A DNA stretch of 64,000 bases from Agromyces sp. Root81 (GCF_001429165.1 NZ_LMIR01000003.1:186001-250000); one strand, 5' to 3'; counted from the first letter of the stretch, positions 25,339-34,502 are shown. Numbers and translations: made by a program. Notes: generated by a model not told the origin, from the letters alone.

Positions 25339-26498
25339 CTCCGGCGATCCGAGGGCTCTCCGCCGCGTTCGCCGGGCTCGGTGCGACCGCGGCGGCGATT
25401 CCCGCCGCGCTCCCGGCGGTCGAGCAGAGCGTCGGGGCATCCGTCGTCTCCGCGATCCCCGCCCTCTTCGGCGGCCTGCTCATCGGTGTGCTCGCCTCGA
25501 GCCTCGTGCTGCGTCACATGCGGGCCCTGCACCTGGCGGCGATCGGATGCCTCGTGCAGGCGGTCGCGCTCGGCGGCGCCGCCCTCGCGGGCACCGCACC
25601 GGCGTTCATCGCCTTCGCCGCACTCGCCGGCCTCGGGTTCGGGCTCACCGAGGCATCCGCGAGCGTCGCCTCGAAGGCCGCGTCATCGTCCTCGACGGCC
25701 ACCATCCTCACCGCGCTCACGGCGACGGTCGCCGTCACCGCGGCGCTCACCCCGCTCCTCGTCGCCCTGGCCGCCGGCACCGAGCGGCCGCAGCTCGTGC
25801 TCCTCATCGTCGCGGCCGCGCAACTCGCCGCAGCGGTTGCACTGTCCACCGCCGCCCGCGGCACCGCCGCACCGACCCGCGGCGAGCGTCAGCGCGGCCT
25901 TCGTCGTGCGAGCGTCGCCGCACTGCTGCCGCTCGCGATCGCACTCCCTCTTTACGTGGGCGTCGAGACCGTGTTCGCCGGCTGGTCGGCCGTGATCCCG
26001 GCCGAGCTCCTGCGGGTCGACCCCGCTGCCGCGGCGATCGGCACCTCGATCTTCTGGGGCCTCATGGCCGTCGGCCGATTCGCCTCCTCGGCGATGCTGC
26101 GGAGCGGCGTCACGACGCGTCGCGCCCTGCTCATCGGCACGCTCACCGCCGCCGTGGTGCTCGGCGTCGCCGCCGTCGTCACGCCGACGGCACCGGTGTT
26201 CGGCCTCGTCGCGATCGCGATCGCCGTCGTCGCCCTCGCCCCGACCTACGCCCTCACGGTGGGCCTCGCGCTCGATCGCCTCGACGACGACGAAGCCGCG
26301 CAGGCGACCGGGGTACTCGTCGCCTGCGGCGCCGCCGGCGGCAGTTTCGTGCCCGCCGCGATCCTGTTCTTCACCGACGACCCCACCGCACCCGCGACCT
26401 TCGTCGCGACCGCCGTCATCTGCCTCGTCGTCGCCGCTCTGTCGGCGATCCGCGTTCGCACCGCCACCCCAGCAGTCACAGGAAGCCGCACCGCATGA
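25335..26498 (+). CDS. MFS transporter
   Basis: This 387-residue protein has about 12 hydrophobic helices, with a polar centre (STAARGTAAPTRGERQRGLR) between the two six-helix halves, as in sugar-type MFS carriers. The GTG start overlaps the regulator stop (GTGA), and its end overlaps the dehydrogenase start (ATGA). The substrate is not evident from sequence. A cell-wall sugar, D-lactate or a peptide breakdown product would fit the locus. Confidence 0.85.
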   Translation: MTPAIRGLSAAFAGLGATAAAIPAALPAVEQSVGASVVSAIPALFGGLLIGVLASSLVLRHMRALHLAAIGCLVQAVALGGAALAGTAPAFIAFAALAGLGFGLTEASASVASKAASSSSTATILTALTATVAVTAALTPLLVALAAGTERPQLVLLIVAAAQLAAAVALSTAARGTAAPTRGERQRGLRRASVAALLPLAIALPLYVGVETVFAGWSAVIPAELLRVDPAAAAIGTSIFWGLMAVGRFASSAMLRSGVTTRRALLIGTLTAAVVLGVAAVVTPTAPVFGLVAIAIAVVALAPTYALTVGLALDRLDDDEAAQATGVLVACGAAGGSFVPAAILFFTDDPTAPATFVATAVICLVVAALSAIRVRTATPAVTGSRTA

Positions 26499-29362
26499 CC
26501 GTGCCAGCCACCGCCCGCCGCTCCGCCGTCGACCCCGGCGACGCCCGCCTCGCCGCCGAGCTCGCTCGAGCGCTCGGAACGACCGCTTCGACCGCTTCGA
26601 CCGGCACGGATGTCTCGGTCGCCGAGTTCGACCGCATCGTCGCCGGCGTCGACGCCTCCCACGTGCTGCTGACGCCCGCCGCCGTGGTCACGCCGCGGAG
26701 CCTCGAGCAGGTCGCGGCCGTGCTCCGCTTCGCGGCTGAGACCGGAATCGGGGTCACGGTGCGCTCGGGCGGCACGAGCCTCTCGGGCCAGGCCTCGACC
26801 GAGGGCATCCTGCTCGACACCCGCACGGCGTTCCGCCGCATCCAGCCCGAGGTGGCCGGCGCTCGGGTGCGCGTGCAGCCGGGGGCGACGGTGCGGCAGG
26901 TCAACGCCCGCCTGCTCCGCCACGGCCGCAAGCTCGGCCCCGACCCGGCCAGCGAGATCGCCGCGACCATCGGCGGCGTGATCGCCAACAACTCGAGCGG
27001 CATGGCCTGCGGCACGCACCACAACAGCTACCGCACGCTCGCCTCGCTGACCTTCGCGCTGCCGAGCGGCACGGTCGTGGACACCTCGGCGCCCGATGCC
27101 GACGAGCGGCTCGCCGAGGCCGAGCCCGAGCTGCACGCGGGACTCGCGCGGCTCCGCGACCTCGTGCGCGGCCGCGCAGACCTGCGGGCCGAGATCGAGC
27201 GCCAGTACCGCGGCAAGAACACGATGGGCTACGGCCTCAACTCCTTCCTCGACTTCAGCGAGCCGGTCGAGATCCTCGCGCACCTCATGGTCGGCAGCGA
27301 GGGCACGCTCGGCTTCGTCGCCGAGGCGGTCTTCGACACCGTGCCGATCGCCTCGAGCATCGCCACGGCGCTCGTCGTGTTCCCCACGCTCGACGCGGCG
27401 ACCGGCATCCTGCCGGTGCTCGTCGAGACCGGCGCCGCCACCCTCGAGCTGATGGACGCCGCATCGCTCCGCGTGATCCAGGCCGACCCCGCGGCATCCG
27501 GCATCATCGACGGCGTCTCGATCGACGGCCACGCCGCGCTGCTCGTGGAGTACCACGGCCGCGACGACGACGACCTCGCCGAGCAGCTCGCCCGTGCCGC
27601 CGCAGCCCTCTCGGCCGCCGGCGCACCCGCGCTCGAGGTCACCCGCGACGCGAAGGAGCGCGCCCGCCTCTGGCACTTCCGCAAGGGTCTCTACGCGGCG
27701 ATCGCCGGCGCCCGGCGCCCCGGCACGACCGCGCTGCTCGAGGACATCGCCGTGCCCGTGGAGCAGCTCGCCGCGACGTGCGCGGCGCTGCAGATGCTCT
27801 TCGACCGCCACGGCTACGCCGACGCGGTGATCTTCGGGCACGCGAAGGACGGCAACATCCACTTCCTCCTCACCGAGGACTTCACCGTCGCCGATGCGAT
27901 CCCGCGACAGGAGCGCTTCACCGAGGAGCTCGTCGACCTCGTGCTCGGCGCCGGCGGGACCCTCAAGGCCGAACACGGCACGGGCCGCATCATGGCGCCG
28001 TTCGTCGAGCGCCAGTTCGGCGCCGAGCTCTACGCCGTCATGCGCGAGGTCAAGGCGCTCTGCGACCCCGCCGGCGTGCTGAACCCCGGCGTGCTGCTCA
28101 CCGACTCGCCGACCGCGCACCTCGAGCACCTGAAGCTCACGCCCGAGGTCGAGTCGGAGGTCGACCGCTGCGTCGAGTGCGGCTACTGCGAGCCCGTCTG
28201 CCCGAGCAAGGACGTCACGATCACGCCGCGCCAGCGCATCGCCGTGCGCCGGGCGCGCGCCGCTGCGAGGGACGCGGGCGACACCGCACTCGACGCACGC
28301 CTCGCCACGGCGGAGGAGTACGCCTCGGTCGAGACCTGCGCTGCCGACGGCATGTGCCAGACGGCGTGCCCCGTGATGATCAACACGGGCGACCTCGTGC
28401 GGCGCCTGCGCGAGCAGGAGGCGAACGCCCCGACCCGCGCGATCGCCGCGGGCCTCGCGAAGACTTGGGGCCCGGTGACGCGGGGCGCCTCACTCGCCCT
28501 CACCGCGGCGAAGGCCGTGCCGCCGATCGCCTCGGCCGCGAGCGCCGCCGGCCGCGCGGTGCTCGGCACCGACGTCGTGCCGCAGTGGACCGGCGACCTG
28601 CCGCGCGGCGGGGCCAAGCGCGCCCACGCCTCGGCCGCCACCGGCGACGTGGTCTTCTTCTCGGCCTGCGTCGGCTCGATGTTCGGCCCGGCCGACGACG
28701 GCATCGGCGCGGCATCCGCCTTCCGCCTGCTCTGCGAGCGCGCCGGCGTCGAACTCGTCACGCCCGACGGCATCGACGGCCTGTGCTGCGGCACCCCGTG
28801 GAAGTCGAAGGGGCTCGCCGCCGGCTACGCCACCGCGATCGAGAAGACGGTGCGCGCGCTGCTCGCCGCCTCCGACGGCGGGCGCCTGCCGATCGTCTGC
28901 GACAACTCCTCATGCACCGAGGGACTCGTGCACGCGCTCGAGAACGTGGGCGAGCTCGACGGCGCCCCCGTCTCGCTCCGCATCGTCGACGCGGTCGACT
29001 TCGCGGCCGAGCGGCTGCTGCCGGCCCTCGACATCGGCGAGCGGCTCGACTCGCTCGCGCTGCATCCGACCTGTTCGAGCACCCGGCTCGGTTCGAACGA
29101 CCACCTGCGGCAGCTCGCGAACGCGGTGGCCGTCGACGCGGTGGTGCCGGATGCCTGGGGCTGCTGCGCATTCGCCGGCGACCGCGGCATGCTCCACCCC
29201 GAGCTGACGGCCTCGGCGACGGCGGCCGAGGCGGCGGAGCTCGCCGAACGCGACTTCGACGCGCACGCCTCGTGCAACCGCACGTGCGAGATCGGCATGA
29301 CGCGCGCGACGGGCGAGCCCTACGTGCACATCCTCGAGCTGCTCGAGCGCGCGACCCGCTGA
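26495..29362 (+). CDS. FAD- and Fe-S-dependent D-lactate dehydrogenase
   Basis: This 955-residue, one-chain enzyme has an FAD_binding_4 domain (VRSGGTSLSGQ; ASEIAATIGGVIANNSSGMA), an FAD-oxidase C-terminal domain (KAEHGTGRIMAPFVE), two ferredoxin-like motifs and CCG redox domains (Cys764-Cys765; Cys890-Cys891). The first Fe-S motif has Cys559, 562, 565 and 569. The second is Cys615-x5-Cys621-x3-Cys625 with Asp at the position of the second Cys. The family oxidises D-lactate to pyruvate, passing electrons to the respiratory chain at the membrane. It is co-transcribed with the MurR-like regulator, so it probably removes D-lactate made by MurQ. Glycolate or a related 2-hydroxy acid is the main alternative. 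Confidence 0.88.
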   Translation: MTVPATARRSAVDPGDARLAAELARALGTTASTASTGTDVSVAEFDRIVAGVDASHVLLTPAAVVTPRSLEQVAAVLRFAAETGIGVTVRSGGTSLSGQASTEGILLDTRTAFRRIQPEVAGARVRVQPGATVRQVNARLLRHGRKLGPDPASEIAATIGGVIANNSSGMACGTHHNSYRTLASLTFALPSGTVVDTSAPDADERLAEAEPELHAGLARLRDLVRGRADLRAEIERQYRGKNTMGYGLNSFLDFSEPVEILAHLMVGSEGTLGFVAEAVFDTVPIASSIATALVVFPTLDAATGILPVLVETGAATLELMDAASLRVIQADPAASGIIDGVSIDGHAALLVEYHGRDDDDLAEQLARAAAALSAAGAPALEVTRDAKERARLWHFRKGLYAAIAGARRPGTTALLEDIAVPVEQLAATCAALQMLFDRHGYADAVIFGHAKDGNIHFLLTEDFTVADAIPRQERFTEELVDLVLGAGGTLKAEHGTGRIMAPFVERQFGAELYAVMREVKALCDPAGVLNPGVLLTDSPTAHLEHLKLTPEVESEVDRCVECGYCEPVCPSKDVTITPRQRIAVRRARAAARDAGDTALDARLATAEEYASVETCAADGMCQTACPVMINTGDLVRRLREQEANAPTRAIAAGLAKTWGPVTRGASLALTAAKAVPPIASAASAAGRAVLGTDVVPQWTGDLPRGGAKRAHASAATGDVVFFSACVGSMFGPADDGIGAASAFRLLCERAGVELVTPDGIDGLCCGTPWKSKGLAAGYATAIEKTVRALLAASDGGRLPIVCDNSSCTEGLVHALENVGELDGAPVSLRIVDAVDFAAERLLPALDIGERLDSLALHPTCSSTRLGSNDHLRQLANAVAVDAVVPDAWGCCAFAGDRGMLHPELTASATAAEAAELAERDFDAHASCNRTCEIGMTRATGEPYVHILELLERATR

Positions 29363-29393
29363 GCGCCGGGCTCTGAACCGCTGAGCGCCGGGC
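29356..29393. repeat. 16-bp direct repeat at the dehydrogenase stop codon
   Basis: CCGCTGAGCGCCGGGC occurs at 29356-29371 and again at 29378-29393, a period of 22 bases. The first copy contains the stop codon of the D-lactate dehydrogenase gene, so the second looks like a duplication of the gene end. No stable hairpin is obvious. Confidence 0.8.
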
Positions 29394-29406
29394 CTCACCC
29401 GCAACC

Positions 29407-30438
29407 TCACCCGATGCGGAGCACCACGCTCCCCCGCTTTCGGCCGGTGTCGACGTAGCGGTGCGCCTCGACGATCTCGTCGAGGTCGAACGTGCGATCG
29501 ATGACCGGTCGCAGCACCCCTGACTCGGCGTGCGCCGCGAGGCGTGCCATGCCCTCGTGGCCCATCGGGCCACCGCGGTGGTCGACCACGAAGCCGCTCC
29601 GGCGGGCCTGCATGCCGGCGGCCAGCATGCCGGGCAGGTCGGCGATGACGAGCAGCAGCGCACCGCCCGGCCTGAGCAGGTGGGCGACGCGGCCGAACGG
29701 CGCGTTGCCGACGCACTCGACGATCACGTCGTAGCGGGTGTCGTCGGAACGGCCGCCCGCCGCGAAGTCCTCGCGCGTGTAGTCGACGACCTCGCTCGCG
29801 CCGAGGGAGCGCACGAGTTCGGCGTTCCGCCCGCTCGTCACGGCGGTCACGTGTGCGCCCCTGGCCGCCGCGAGCTGCACGGCAGCCGATCCCACCGCAC
29901 CCGAGGCGCCGTTCACGAGCACGCGGCTGCCGGGCCGGATCGTCACCCCGTCGAGGTAGCGCATGGCGGTGTGGCCGCCGAACACGATCGCCGCGGCCTC
30001 CTCGAACGAGAGGTTCGCGGGCTTCGGCGCGACATCGCCGTCGGCGTCGACGATGACGAACTCGGCATGGCAGCCCACGCGCGCACCGCGCATCACGATG
30101 ACCTCGTCGCCGGGAGCGAATCGCGTGACGCCGGGCCCGGCGGATTCGACGACGCCCGACGCCTCCATGCCGAGCACCGGCATCCTGGGACGGAACACCC
30201 CGATGACCGGCGCGACGAGCAGCCCGAGGCCGCGCGGCACGCTGCGGCTTCGCAGCCGGTGGTCGGCGATGCTCACCGTCGATGCGCGCACCCGCACGAG
30301 GAGTTCGCCGGGCCCGGCCTCGGGCCTCGGCACCTCGGCGACGTGCACGACCTCGGGCCCGCCGAAGCGCTCCACCGAGGCGGCGCGCATCGTGGTTCGA
30401 GTGGCGGACGCCACCGGCTGGCGTGATTCGGTGGACAT
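29407..30438 (-). CDS. NADPH:quinone reductase-like medium-chain dehydrogenase
   Basis: This 343-residue MDR-family protein has a GroES-like N-terminal half (GPGELLVRVRASTVSIADHR; GMEASGVVESAGPGVTRFAPGDEV) and a Rossmann half (VLVNGASGAVGSAAVQLAAA). The zinc-binding Cys cluster of alcohol dehydrogenases is absent, as in quinone or enone reductases. It should reduce quinones or alpha,beta-unsaturated carbonyls with NAD(P)H. AAGGGAG precedes ATG 30438. Two CTTAC-N3-GTAAG sites lie just upstream, and the TetR gene is divergent, so it is very probably a repressed, inducible detoxification gene. Confidence 0.88.
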   Translation of the reverse strand: MSTESRQPVASATRTTMRAASVERFGGPEVVHVAEVPRPEAGPGELLVRVRASTVSIADHRLRSRSVPRGLGLLVAPVIGVFRPRMPVLGMEASGVVESAGPGVTRFAPGDEVIVMRGARVGCHAEFVIVDADGDVAPKPANLSFEEAAAIVFGGHTAMRYLDGVTIRPGSRVLVNGASGAVGSAAVQLAAARGAHVTAVTSGRNAELVRSLGASEVVDYTREDFAAGGRSDDTRYDVIVECVGNAPFGRVAHLLRPGGALLLVIADLPGMLAAGMQARRSGFVVDHRGGPMGHEGMARLAAHAESGVLRPVIDRTFDLDEIVEAHRYVDTGRKRGSVVLRIG

Positions 30439-30448
30439 GAGCAGCTCC

Positions 30449-30532
30449 CTTACATTGTAAGACTTACGCCGTAAGATACGTCGCCGACGGCGCCGTGTCC
30501 ACTCCCGGAGGACAATTGCCTGACGTTGTAAG
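30449..30532. promoter_or_regulatory. Three CTTAC-N3-GTAAG operators
   Basis: CTTAC-ATT-GTAAG (30449-30461) and CTTAC-GCC-GTAAG (30463-30475) are perfect inverted repeats lying 14 bases apart, directly before the quinone reductase start. CTGAC-GTT-GTAAG (30520-30532), with one mismatch, lies eight bases before the TetR start. The arrangement fits a TetR-type dimer that represses both divergent genes, binding the reductase promoter more strongly. Confidence 0.8.
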
Positions 30533-30540
30533 GTGAAGGC

Positions 30541-31230
30541 ATGCCGCAACGGTCCGTCGTGCGACCCCAGCTCACTCGCGGGAGTGTGCTGCAGGCCGCG
30601 CTGCTCCTCGCCGATCGCGACGGCATCGAGGCGCTCACGATGCGGGCGCTCGCCGAGCAGCTCGGCGTCGAGGCGATGTCGATCTACTACCACCTGCCGA
30701 ACAAGGACGCGATCCTCGACGGCCTCGTCGAGGTGGTCTTCGCCGAGATCGAGCAGGAGGTCGGCGGGTTCGCGCCTCCCCCGGCGACGGATGCCTCGAA
30801 CTGGGCCCCCGCACTCCGCGAACGCATCCTCGGTGCGAGGCGCGTGCTGCTGCGGCATCCGTGGCTGCCGAACGTCATGAACGCGCGCGGGGCGTCCGGG
30901 CCCACCGCGATGCGCCACGTCGACGGCGTCGTCGGCATCATGCGAGCCGGCGGCATGTCGCACGACCTCATCCACCACTCGTTGCACGCGATGGGCAGCC
31001 GAATGTACGGCTACGTGCAGGAGCTCAGCGACGACGGGGCCGCCCCGGCGCCGCGCGAACTCGAACAGCTCGCCGCGCTCGCACCGCACCTCGCCGCGAT
31101 GCTGACCGAGGTCGTGCACGACGACCCCGAGTCGACGCTCGGCTGGTGCGACGACCAGACCGAGTTCGAGTTCGGCCTCGACCTGCTGCTCGAGGGGCTC
31201 GAGCGGCGCCAGGCGGCGCAGCCCGCCTGA
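30541..31230 (+). CDS. TetR-family repressor of the quinone reductase
   Basis: This 229-residue protein has a TetR DNA-binding domain at about residues 10-60 (LTRGSVLQAALLLADRDGIE; LGVEAMSIYYHLPNKDAILD) and a TetR_C-type helical domain. It is divergent from the quinone reductase, with CTTAC-N3-GTAAG sites in front of both genes. This supports a local autoregulated repressor, probably released by an electrophile or quinone. It converges on the ABC-F gene across a small hairpin. Confidence 0.9.
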   Translation: MPQRSVVRPQLTRGSVLQAALLLADRDGIEALTMRALAEQLGVEAMSIYYHLPNKDAILDGLVEVVFAEIEQEVGGFAPPPATDASNWAPALRERILGARRVLLRHPWLPNVMNARGASGPTAMRHVDGVVGIMRAGGMSHDLIHHSLHAMGSRMYGYVQELSDDGAAPAPRELEQLAALAPHLAAMLTEVVHDDPESTLGWCDDQTEFEFGLDLLLEGLERRQAAQPA

Positions 31231-31237
31231 GCGGGCT
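31220..31237. terminator. Small hairpin overlapping the TetR stop codon
   Basis: AGCCCGC and GCGGGCT pair around a four-base loop CTGA that contains the stop codon. It lies between converging genes and could help terminate both. A 14-base tandem repeat, GGGCTCAGAGCGCC, follows at 31233-31246 and 31248-31261. Confidence 0.5.
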
Positions 31238-31261
31238 CAGAGCGCCAGGGCTCAGAGCGCC
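31233..31261. repeat. 14-bp tandem repeat between converging genes
   Basis: GGGCTCAGAGCGCC is repeated at 31233-31246 and 31248-31261 with a period of 15 bases. It overlaps the end of the ABC-F gene, whose stop lies in the second copy. A slippage duplication is likely. Confidence 0.75.
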
Positions 31262-32844
31262 CCGGTGGCCGCCGTCTCGGTGACCCGCGGCGAACCGTCG
31301 AAGACGAGCAGCCGGTCGGCGAGCTTGTCGACGAAGAACCGGTCGTGGCTCACCACGATCACGGCGCCCGGGAAGTGGGTCAGGGCCCGCTCCATGACCT
31401 GCGTCGAGGTGATGTCGAGGTGGTTCGTCGGCTCGTCGAGCACGATCACTGCCGCCCCCGAGAGCAGGCACTGGGCGATCGCGACGCGGGCGCGCTGACC
31501 GCCCGAGAGCGTACCGATCTTCTGCTTCAGGTCGGCCTCCGAGAACTGCAGCATCGCGAGGAAGCGGTTCACGCTCTTCTTCGTCGCGGTGAACGCGAGC
31601 GAGTCGGGGTAGGCGTTCACCGCGTGCCCCACGGTGTCCTCGAGGTCGAGCTCGGCGTAGACCCGGTTGTACGAGACGTACCTGGCGCCCTTGGCCCAGC
31701 GAACGGTGCCGAAGTCCGCCTCGGTCTCGCCGGTCAGCACGTCGAGCAGCGTCGACTTGCCCGAGCCGTTCGAGCCGAGCACCGCGACGCGGTCGCCCCG
31801 ACGCAGGTCGAACGAGAGGCCCTCGAAGAGCGGCGCACCGCCGAAGCCCTTCGTCAGCCCGGCCACCGTGAGCAGGTCGTTGCTGACCCGCAACCCCTCG
31901 TAGATGCCCGTGATGATCTGGTCGATCGGGCGCGGCGCCTGCCGTTTCTTGATGTCCGCGAGTCGTCGGGCGACCGCGTTCGACGGGTTGCGGGCGGCCT
32001 CGCGGCGCGCGGCCGATGCGGCCTGCTCGTACGCGAGCAGCTCCTCCTCGTGCGCGAACTGCTTCTCGAGCATCTTCAGCCGCGACTGCTTCGCGTGCAC
32101 GTACGCCGAGTAGTCGCCCTCGTACTCCTGCAGGCGGTAGTTCTCGAGCTCGATGATGCGGGTGACCACCCCGTCGAGGAACTGCCGGTCGTGCGAGACC
32201 ACGAGCACGGCGCCCGCGAAGCCCGAGAGCCAGTTCTCGATCCACTTCACGCCGTCGAGGTCGAGGAAGTTCGTCGGCTCGTCGAGCAGCAGCACGTCGG
32301 GCGACTGCACGAGGATCTGTGCGAGGGCGGCGCGGTTGCGCCATCCGCCCGACAGCCGTCCGACCGCGAGGCCTCTGCGCTCCTCGTCGAAGCCGAGCCG
32401 GGTGAGCACCGTGTCGATCGTGGTCTCGTAGGTCCAGCCGCCGATGTGGTCCATGCGCTCGAAGAGCTCGCCCTGCTCGGTCAGCAGTCGCGTCATCGCG
32501 TCATCCGACATCGGCTCGGCGAGCGCCATCCCGATCTCGTCGAGCCGGGCCTGGGTCTCGTGCACCTGCGCGAAGTGCCCGCTCAGGATCTCCTGGATGC
32601 TCTGCTCGCCGTCGAGCTCGGAGAACTGCGAGAAGTAGCCGATCGTGGTGCCGAGCGTGACGTCCCGGGTGCCGCCGCTCGGCTCGCGCCGCCCGAGCAC
32701 GACCTCGAGCAGGCTCGTCTTGCCGGTGCCGTTCTTGCCGATGAGCCCGACCCGGTCACCCTGCTTGAGCTTGAGGAACGCCTCCTTCAGCACCGGACGC
32801 CCGTCGAACTCGATGCTGACGTCGTTCAGGCGGATCAGGCTCAC
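31252..32844 (-). CDS. ABC-F family ATPase
   Basis: This 530-residue soluble protein has two ABC domains and no membrane segment: GKNGTGKTSLLEVVLG with RLSGGWRNRAALAQIL, and GSNGSGKSTLLDVLTG with TLSGGQRARVAIAQCLL. The two are joined by a charged helical linker (about 220-300), the P-site tRNA interaction motif region of ABC-F proteins. Such proteins act on ribosomes as translation factors, and some protect against ribosome-targeting antibiotics. Which group this belongs to cannot be said from sequence. GTG 32844 has GAGG upstream. Confidence 0.92.
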   Translation of the reverse strand: MSLIRLNDVSIEFDGRPVLKEAFLKLKQGDRVGLIGKNGTGKTSLLEVVLGRREPSGGTRDVTLGTTIGYFSQFSELDGEQSIQEILSGHFAQVHETQARLDEIGMALAEPMSDDAMTRLLTEQGELFERMDHIGGWTYETTIDTVLTRLGFDEERRGLAVGRLSGGWRNRAALAQILVQSPDVLLLDEPTNFLDLDGVKWIENWLSGFAGAVLVVSHDRQFLDGVVTRIIELENYRLQEYEGDYSAYVHAKQSRLKMLEKQFAHEEELLAYEQAASAARREAARNPSNAVARRLADIKKRQAPRPIDQIITGIYEGLRVSNDLLTVAGLTKGFGGAPLFEGLSFDLRRGDRVAVLGSNGSGKSTLLDVLTGETEADFGTVRWAKGARYVSYNRVYAELDLEDTVGHAVNAYPDSLAFTATKKSVNRFLAMLQFSEADLKQKIGTLSGGQRARVAIAQCLLSGAAVIVLDEPTNHLDITSTQVMERALTHFPGAVIVVSHDRFFVDKLADRLLVFDGSPRVTETAATGAL

Positions 32845-32985
32845 GGGTGTCCTCGGATTCAGGGTGGGAGACGCGGCGAGACGGATGCCTCGAGCCGCGC
32901 GCCCACTCTACCGACCCCGCCTGCGCACCAACCCGGCCGCCGTCGGTCCGGGTGAGGCCGGACCCTCGGCTCTGCGTCACGGCCG

Positions 32986-33912
32986 TCACCGCCCGAGCGG
33001 CGCCTCCTCGCCGATGCGGCCGAGCTTGGTCGGGTTCGCCATCGAGAAGATGCGCGTGATGCGGCTGTGCTCGATCGTGAGGCTCACCGCCGAGACCAGC
33101 TCGCCGCCGACTTCGATCCGCACGCCCGGTCCGCCGTTGACCCGCATCGGCTTCGCAGCGAACGCGACCTTCAGCTTCGCGATGCTGCCGAGCAGGAAGG
33201 CGACGAGGCGCTCGGAGCCCTCGAGCGGGCGACGGGCGGCGCCGGGCACCAGGCCGCCGCTGTCGGTGATCGCGACGACATCGGGAGCGAGCACGTCCAT
33301 GAGGCCCTGCAGGTCGCCCGTGTTGAGCGCCGAGAGGAACTGTTCGACGACGCGGTCCTGCTCCGAGGCATCCACCTCGATGCGCGGCCGTCGTGCCGAC
33401 ACGTGCCCCTTTGCGCGGTGCGCGATCTGCCGCACCGCAGCGGGTTCCTTGTCGACGGCGTCGGCGATCTCGTCGTAGGGCACGTCGAACACCTCGCGCA
33501 GCACGAACACCGCTCGCTCGGTCGGCGTCAGCGTCTCGAGCACGGTGAGCACGGCGAGCGAGAGGCTCTCGGCGAGCACCACGTCGTCGGCGACGTCGGG
33601 GGCCGTGAGCAGCGGCTCGGGCAGCCACTGCCCCACGTACTCCTCGCGCCGGCGAGACATGGTGCGCATCTGGTTCAGCGACTGCCGGGTGACGATGCGC
33701 ACGAGGTAGGCGCGCGGGTCGCGCACCGTCGACCGATCGACCTCGGCCCAGCGCAGCCACGACTCCTGCAGCACGTCTTCGGCATCGGCCGCCGAACCGA
33801 GCATCTCGTAGGCGACCGTGAAGAGCAGGTTGCGATGCGCGAGGAACGGGTCGTGATCGTCGGCACGGTCGAGGTGGGCGCCGTTCCGGTCCGAGCCGGC
33901 AGGGGTGCTCAT
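32986..33912 (-). CDS. ECF41-type extracytoplasmic sigma factor
   Basis: This 308-residue protein has sigma-70 region 2 (FLAHRNLLFTVAYEMLGSA; DAEDVLQESWLRWAEVD), region 4 (ERAVFVLREVFDVPYDEIAD) and a C-terminal SnoaL-like extension. Hallmarks of group ECF41 are visible: WLPEP at 96-100, a DGGGKV-like DSGGLV at 217-222 and NPTKL at 293-297. In this group the fused C-terminal domain takes the place of an anti-sigma factor. The gene overlaps its carboxymuconolactone-decarboxylase partner by four bases, the usual ECF41 arrangement. It should recognise the promoter at 34551-34577. Confidence 0.92.
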   Translation of the reverse strand: MSTPAGSDRNGAHLDRADDHDPFLAHRNLLFTVAYEMLGSAADAEDVLQESWLRWAEVDRSTVRDPRAYLVRIVTRQSLNQMRTMSRRREEYVGQWLPEPLLTAPDVADDVVLAESLSLAVLTVLETLTPTERAVFVLREVFDVPYDEIADAVDKEPAAVRQIAHRAKGHVSARRPRIEVDASEQDRVVEQFLSALNTGDLQGLMDVLAPDVVAITDSGGLVPGAARRPLEGSERLVAFLLGSIAKLKVAFAAKPMRVNGGPGVRIEVGGELVSAVSLTIEHSRITRIFSMANPTKLGRIGEEAPLGR

Positions 33913-34502
33913 GACTGCGAGGCTACGGCAGCCGGGGTGCCGGTCGCGAGCGCCGGCAGCCCGCACGAGTCCGAGAACCCGTCGGAGTGGATGCCGAGCG
34001 CGATGTTCATGCGCGCCGTCGCGTTCATGTACCCGACCTTCGCGGCGAGCTCGAGCAGGGCGGGGGCGCCGATCGCTTCGAGGAGCGCGGCTGAGAGCTC
34101 GTCGCTGACCACGGGCGGAGTCTGGCTCATCGCCTCGGCGTACTCCATGACCTGCTGCTCGAGGGTCGTGAAGCGGGTCGACTCGCGCCAGATCGGCACC
34201 TCTCGAGCCTTCGCCTCGTCGAGCCCGTGGTTGTGCGCCAGGAAGTAGTGCAGGTCGAGGCAGAAGCTGCAGCCGACGGTCGCGGCCGCCGACATGCACG
34301 CGAGCGATGCCAGGTTCGGGTCGAGCTCATGCCACTTCTCGGTCTTCTGGCCGAAGCCCATCATGTCCTTGAAGACGGGGCGATGGTGCCAGAGCACGCC
34401 GATCGAGTCGGGCACCTTGCCGAACATCTTCGTGCACATGAGCTTCACGATGCTGCCGTACAGGCCGGTGACCTCGATCACGGGAACGCGGGTGTCGGAC
34501 AT
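33909..34502 (-). CDS. Carboxymuconolactone decarboxylase/AhpD-like protein, ECF41 partner
   Basis: This 197-residue helical protein has the AhpD-type redox motif Cys78-Ser-Phe-Cys81 followed by His85, inside AAATVGCSFCLDLHYFLAHN. Relatives reduce peroxides or act on aromatic lactones; many are uncharacterised targets of ECF41 sigma factors. The gene directly precedes and overlaps the sigma factor gene, and a TGTCACA-N16-TGTC promoter lies upstream. It is therefore probably the main output of the sigma factor, likely in oxidative or solvent stress. Confidence 0.88.
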   Translation of the reverse strand: MSDTRVPVIEVTGLYGSIVKLMCTKMFGKVPDSIGVLWHHRPVFKDMMGFGQKTEKWHELDPNLASLACMSAAATVGCSFCLDLHYFLAHNHGLDEAKAREVPIWRESTRFTTLEQQVMEYAEAMSQTPPVVSDELSAALLEAIGAPALLELAAKVGYMNATARMNIALGIHSDGFSDSCGLPALATGTPAAVASQS

